From the NCBI RefSeq assembly GCF_011752815.1, contig NZ_VWWV01000002.1, forward strand, positions 620,001-684,000: a stretch of DNA of 64,000 nt. The letters run 5' to 3'. Origin of the DNA: Enterobacter sp. Cy-643. GTDB taxonomy: Bacteria; Pseudomonadota; Gammaproteobacteria; Enterobacterales; Enterobacteriaceae. Each line of letters begins with the position of its first letter. Within the stretch, counting starts at the first letter, position 1. This document shows, in pieces, positions 60,967 through 64,000 of this stretch. Both the position numbers and the translations under genes were made by a program. The notes under the pieces are model-generated. The model ran no database searches and was not told the DNA's origin. It was given only the letters and a program-made list of their open reading frames with translations.

Positions 60967-61606
60967 TTCCTCTTTGTTAGCGCTGTACGGCGGCACCTTT
61001 GATCCTATCCATTATGGTCATTTGAAATCCGTTGAAGCGCTGGCTCGCCTGGTGAAACTCAAAAGCGTCACCATCATGCCCAATAATGTGCCACCGCATC
61101 GTCCACAGCCGGAAGCGAGCAGCGTGCAACGCAAAGAGATGATTGAGCTTGCAATAGCAGACAATCCACTTTTCACTCTGGATGACCGGGAACTGACCCG
61201 GACGACGCCGTCATGGACCGTGGAAACGCTGGAGCAGCTTCGCGCCGAGCTGGGACCAGAACAGCCGCTGGCCTTTATTATTGGTCAGGACTCGTTGCTC
61301 AGCCTGCACCGCTGGCACCGTTGGGAAACGCTGCTCACGCTGTGCCACCTGTTGGTCGCTCAACGGCCCGGTTATCCGCTGACCATGGAAACACCCACCC
61401 AGCAAAAGTGGCTGGCTAAAAACGTAACGGAGTCTGTCGAAACGCTACACCAGCAGCCGGCCGGGAAAGTCTTTCTTGCCCCCACGCCGCTCTACGATAT
61501 CTCCGCAACCACCATTCGCCATCGGCTTGAGAGTAATCAACCCTGCGACGATCTGCTCCCGCCTGCCGTACTGGCTTTTATTCTCCAGCAAGGACTTTAT
61601 CGCTAA
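60959..61606 (+). CDS. nadD: Nicotinate-nucleotide adenylyltransferase
   Basis: NadD adenylates nicotinate mononucleotide to deamido-NAD. The ATG at 60959, inside the end of holA, gives 215 aa (213 in E. coli). The nucleotidyltransferase signature is [14 protein letters not shown] with the (H/T)xGH-type motif, and [10 protein letters not shown] is the second phosphate-binding motif; [17 protein letters not shown] is typical of the family. In K-12 cobC follows; it is absent here. Confidence 0.96.
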   Translation: MPDSSLLALYGGTFDPIHYGHLKSVEALARLVKLKSVTIMPNNVPPHRPQPEASSVQRKEMIELAIADNPLFTLDDRELTRTTPSWTVETLEQLRAELGPEQPLAFIIGQDSLLSLHRWHRWETLLTLCHLLVAQRPGYPLTMETPTQQKWLAKNVTESVETLHQQPAGKVFLAPTPLYDISATTIRHRLESNQPCDDLLPPAVLAFILQQGLYR

Positions 61607-61920
61607 GCGTTGGGGCTCGTCTGAATTACAGGTGGGAACGACAGTGAACTGTACTGGATTACGCTATTATGATTTACCGGGAACGCCAGCCATTGACACC
61701 ACTTCTCAGGCTGTTATGCTCCGCTGCCATAATTTCCTGCCCGTAATCCGGCTTTTCTGAAATAGTTTTACAAAAATGGCAATGCAAACTCCGGCGCGCA
61801 ATGGGATGATAGCCCGCGATTCGCGCTGGTCGGCCAATTTTTCAGCCAAAGCCGCCTGCCCTGCTGGTCCAGGGTTATTACGGGCTAAACCAAACACTCT
61901 CATTCTCTCAGGGGGAACAC
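61607..61920. other. Gene-free spacer between nadD and rsfS
   Basis: These 314 bases hold no reading frame with family similarity. They stand where K-12 carries cobC. I see no remnant of the CobC start (RHGET-type motif) on either strand. The last part, ending TCTCAGGGGGAACAC, is the rsfS leader with its ribosome-binding site; a promoter is likely within but not assigned. Confidence 0.6.
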
Positions 61921-62238
61921 TTGCAGGGTAAAGCACTTCAGGATTTCATTGTCGATAAAATCGACGACCTCAAAGCCCAGGACATCATCGCGATTGATGT
62001 TAAAGGCAAATCCAGCATCACCGATTGCATGGTTATCTGCACCGGGACCTCTAACCGCCACGTCATGTCAATTGCTGAACACGTTGTGCAGTCCTCCCGC
62101 GAAGTTGGCCTGTCGCCGATGGGCGTGAAAGGCATCAACGCTTCCGACTGGGTTGTCGTCGACCTGGGCGAAATCATCGTTCACGTCATGCAGGAAGAGA
62201 GCCGCCAGCTGTACGAACTGGAAAAACTCTGGAGCTAA
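61921..62238 (+). CDS. rsfS: Ribosomal silencing factor RsfS
   Basis: RsfS binds ribosomal protein L14 and blocks subunit joining in stationary phase. The 105-aa protein uses a TTG start at 61921 after AGGGGG, as in E. coli, and begins [10 protein letters not shown]. Family stretches are [19 protein letters not shown] and [29 protein letters not shown]. It lies three bases before rlmH. Confidence 0.97.
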   Translation: MQGKALQDFIVDKIDDLKAQDIIAIDVKGKSSITDCMVICTGTSNRHVMSIAEHVVQSSREVGLSPMGVKGINASDWVVVDLGEIIVHVMQEESRQLYELEKLWS

Positions 62239-62241
62239 CGG

Positions 62242-62712
62242 GTGAAGCTGCAACTGGTGGCCGTTGGAACCAAAATGCCTGACTGGGTGCAGACAGGCTT
62301 TACCGAGTACCTGCGTCGCTTCCCGAAAGACATGCCTTTTGAGCTGGTAGAAATTCCGGCTGGAAAACGCGGCAAAAATGCCGATATCAAACGTATCCTC
62401 GAAAAAGAGGGTGAAATGATGCTGGCCGCCGCGGGCAAAGGTAACCGAATCGTGACGCTGGATATTCCCGGCCAACCGTGGGATACCCCCCAGCTTGCCA
62501 CACAGCTCGAGCGCTGGAAGCAGGATGGCCGTGATGTCAGCCTGTTAATCGGTGGCCCTGAAGGTCTGGCGCCAGCCTGTAAGGCCGCTGCCGAACAAAG
62601 CTGGTCGCTCTCCGCGCTAACCATGCCTCATCCGCTGGTCAGGGTGCTGGTGGCGGAAAGCCTCTATCGGGCCTGGAGCATTACCACCAACCACCCATAC
62701 CATCGTGAGTAA
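62242..62712 (+). CDS. rlmH: 23S rRNA pseudouridine-1915 N3-methyltransferase
   Basis: RlmH is a SPOUT methyltransferase acting on Psi1915 in helix 69 of assembled ribosomes. From a GTG at 62242 it encodes 156 aa. The SAM-binding knot is seen as [13 protein letters not shown] and [25 protein letters not shown], and the C terminus ends in the catalytic TTNHPYHRE region. It is cotranscribed with rsfS and 27 bases ahead of mrdA. Confidence 0.97.
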   Translation: MKLQLVAVGTKMPDWVQTGFTEYLRRFPKDMPFELVEIPAGKRGKNADIKRILEKEGEMMLAAAGKGNRIVTLDIPGQPWDTPQLATQLERWKQDGRDVSLLIGGPEGLAPACKAAAEQSWSLSALTMPHPLVRVLVAESLYRAWSITTNHPYHRE

Positions 62713-62739
62713 ACCTGAGCGGGTAATACTAAGCAGCGA

Positions 62740-64000
62740 ATGAAATTACAGAATTCTTTTCGCGACTATACTGCTGAGTCTGCGCTCTTTGTGCGCCGGG
62801 CGCTGGTCGCTTTTATCGGCATTTTGCTGCTTACCGGCGTGCTAATCGCCAACCTTTATAATCTGCAAATCGTTCGCTTTAACGACTATCAGACGCGGTC
62901 TAACGAAAACCGCATTAAGCTGGTACCTATTCCGCCCAGCCGCGGCATTATTTACGACCGCAACGGTACCCCACTGGCGCTGAACCGTACCATCTATCAA
63001 ATCGAAATGATGCCGGAGAAAGTCGATAACGTTCAGGATACGCTGGAGGCGCTACGCCCGGTGGTTGATCTGACCGATGACGATATCGCGAATTTCAAAA
63101 AAGAGCGTGCCCGCTCGCACCGCTTCACCTCCATTGCGGTCAAAACTAACCTGACGGAAGTTCAGGTTGCCCGCTTTGCCGTAAACCAGTACCGCTTCCC
63201 CGGTGTGGAAGTCAAAGGCTACAAACGCCGCTTCTATCCTTATGGTTCAGCGCTGACCCACGTGATTGGCTATGTTTCTAAAATCAACGACAAAGACGTT
63301 GAGCGCCTGGATAAAGAAGGCAAGCTGGCCAACTACGCCTCGACCCACGACATCGGCAAGCTCGGCATAGAGCGCTATTACGAAGATGTCCTGCACGGGC
63401 AAACGGGCTACGAAGAGGTTGAGGTTAACAACCGTGGCCGCGTCATCCGCCAGCTTAAAGAAGTGCCGCCTCAGGCCGGGCATGACATTTATCTGACCCT
63501 CGATCTGAAGCTTCAAACCTACATTGAAACTCTGCTCGCAGGGAGCCGCGCTGCGGTGGTTGTTACCGATCCACGTACGGGCGGCATTCTGGCGCTGGTT
63601 TCTATGCCAAGCTATAACCCGAACCTGTTCGTCGACGGCATCTCCAGCAAAGATTACTCGGGCCTGCTAAACGACCCGAACACGCCGTTAATTAACCGTG
63701 CGACTCAGGGTGTGTATCCACCGGCCTCTACCGTGAAGCCTTATATGGCAGTTTCTGCATTGAGCGCCGGAGTGATCACCCGTAACACCTCGCTGTTTGA
63801 CCCCGGCTGGTGGCAACTGCCCGGCTCGGAAAAACGCTACCGCGACTGGAAAAAATGGGGCCACGGCCGCCTGAACGTCACCAAATCCCTGGAAGAGTCG
63901 GCCGATACCTTCTTCTATCAGGTCGCCTATGACATGGGGATCGACCGCATCGGCGAATGGATGAGTAAGTTTGGCTACGGTCACCTGACGGGCATCGACC
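62740..64000 (+). CDS. mrdA: Penicillin-binding protein 2, N-terminal part (runs off window)
   Basis: MrdA is the transpeptidase of the rod complex that elongates the lateral wall. The window holds about 420 codons from MKLQNSFRDYTAESALFVRRA. A membrane anchor (about 20-45) is followed by the pedestal domain (SRGIIYDRNG) and the start of the transpeptidase domain. The active-site serine is S330 in PPASTVKPY; the residue before it is Ala, whereas E. coli has Gly as I recall. No stop occurs before the window edge. Confidence 0.97.
   Translation, partial: MKLQNSFRDYTAESALFVRRALVAFIGILLLTGVLIANLYNLQIVRFNDYQTRSNENRIKLVPIPPSRGIIYDRNGTPLALNRTIYQIEMMPEKVDNVQDTLEALRPVVDLTDDDIANFKKERARSHRFTSIAVKTNLTEVQVARFAVNQYRFPGVEVKGYKRRFYPYGSALTHVIGYVSKINDKDVERLDKEGKLANYASTHDIGKLGIERYYEDVLHGQTGYEEVEVNNRGRVIRQLKEVPPQAGHDIYLTLDLKLQTYIETLLAGSRAAVVVTDPRTGGILALVSMPSYNPNLFVDGISSKDYSGLLNDPNTPLINRATQGVYPPASTVKPYMAVSALSAGVITRNTSLFDPGWWQLPGSEKRYRDWKKWGHGRLNVTKSLEESADTFFYQVAYDMGIDRIGEWMSKFGYGHLTGID

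Noticed and set aside
62740-64000. Truncated or frameshifted mrdA
   Set aside because: The reading frame is open to the last base. It is cut by the window edge, not by a mutation.

Overview
The window is a stretch of core chromosome from a member of the Enterobacteriaceae. Gene order follows the E. coli K-12 map from cydA to mrdA, read in reverse. Proteins are close to E. coli but clearly diverged (holA, nadD and lnt differ at many positions). Several blocks found in K-12 are absent: mngRAB, abrB, pxpA, ybgA and the rhsC region, potE-speF, rihA to djlC, and cobC. The NagE membrane domain resembles the Klebsiella type rather than the K-12 type. A genus such as Enterobacter, Klebsiella or Cedecea is plausible, but I cannot name it from sequence alone. 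No prophage, insertion sequence, CRISPR array or defence island is visible.

Layout. 1-12.6 kb: the cydA 5' end, then sucDCBA and sdhBADC (all minus strand) and divergent gltA, i.e. the upper TCA cycle around one control region. 12.6-17.6 kb: nei, pxpC, pxpB, ybgI, phr and ybfA (minus). 17.9-25.8 kb: kdpFABCDE, the high-affinity potassium pump and its sensor and regulator. 25.8-31.3 kb: a half-size EamA transporter, pgm and seqA (minus), then ybfF, ybfE, fldA and uof-fur. 31.3-42 kb: the amino-sugar block, with chiQ, chiP, glnS and nagE leftward and nagB, nagA, nagC and nagD rightward, sharing NagC operators. 42.3-45.1 kb: asnB and a seven-gene tRNA operon. 45.1-52.1 kb: ubiF, miaB, ybeZ, ybeY, ybeX and lnt. 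52.5-55.8 kb: the gltIJKL glutamate/aspartate importer with a SroC-like RNA. 56-64 kb: ybeL, leuS, lptE, holA, nadD, rsfS, rlmH and the start of mrdA.

How parts cooperate. Citrate synthase, 2-oxoglutarate dehydrogenase, succinyl-CoA synthetase and succinate dehydrogenase form a nearly continuous respiratory block next to cytochrome bd oxidase. ChiP admits chito-oligosaccharides, NagE imports GlcNAc, NagA and NagB convert GlcNAc-6-P to fructose-6-P, and NagC represses the set. I see a perfect 16-nt ChiX pairing site over the chiP ribosome-binding site and two NagC-like palindromes upstream of it.

The least explained structure is a dispersed intergenic element present three times (38.65, 44.0 and 55.85 kb). 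It consists of an A/T-rich hairpin, a 13-15 nt spacer and a second near-perfect palindrome. Two copies are bracketed by duplicated terminator hairpins, and the hairpin-1 loop is inverted between those two copies. I did not find a wholly new gene system here; the other observations are local gene losses, a possible domain exchange in NagE, and regulatory details.
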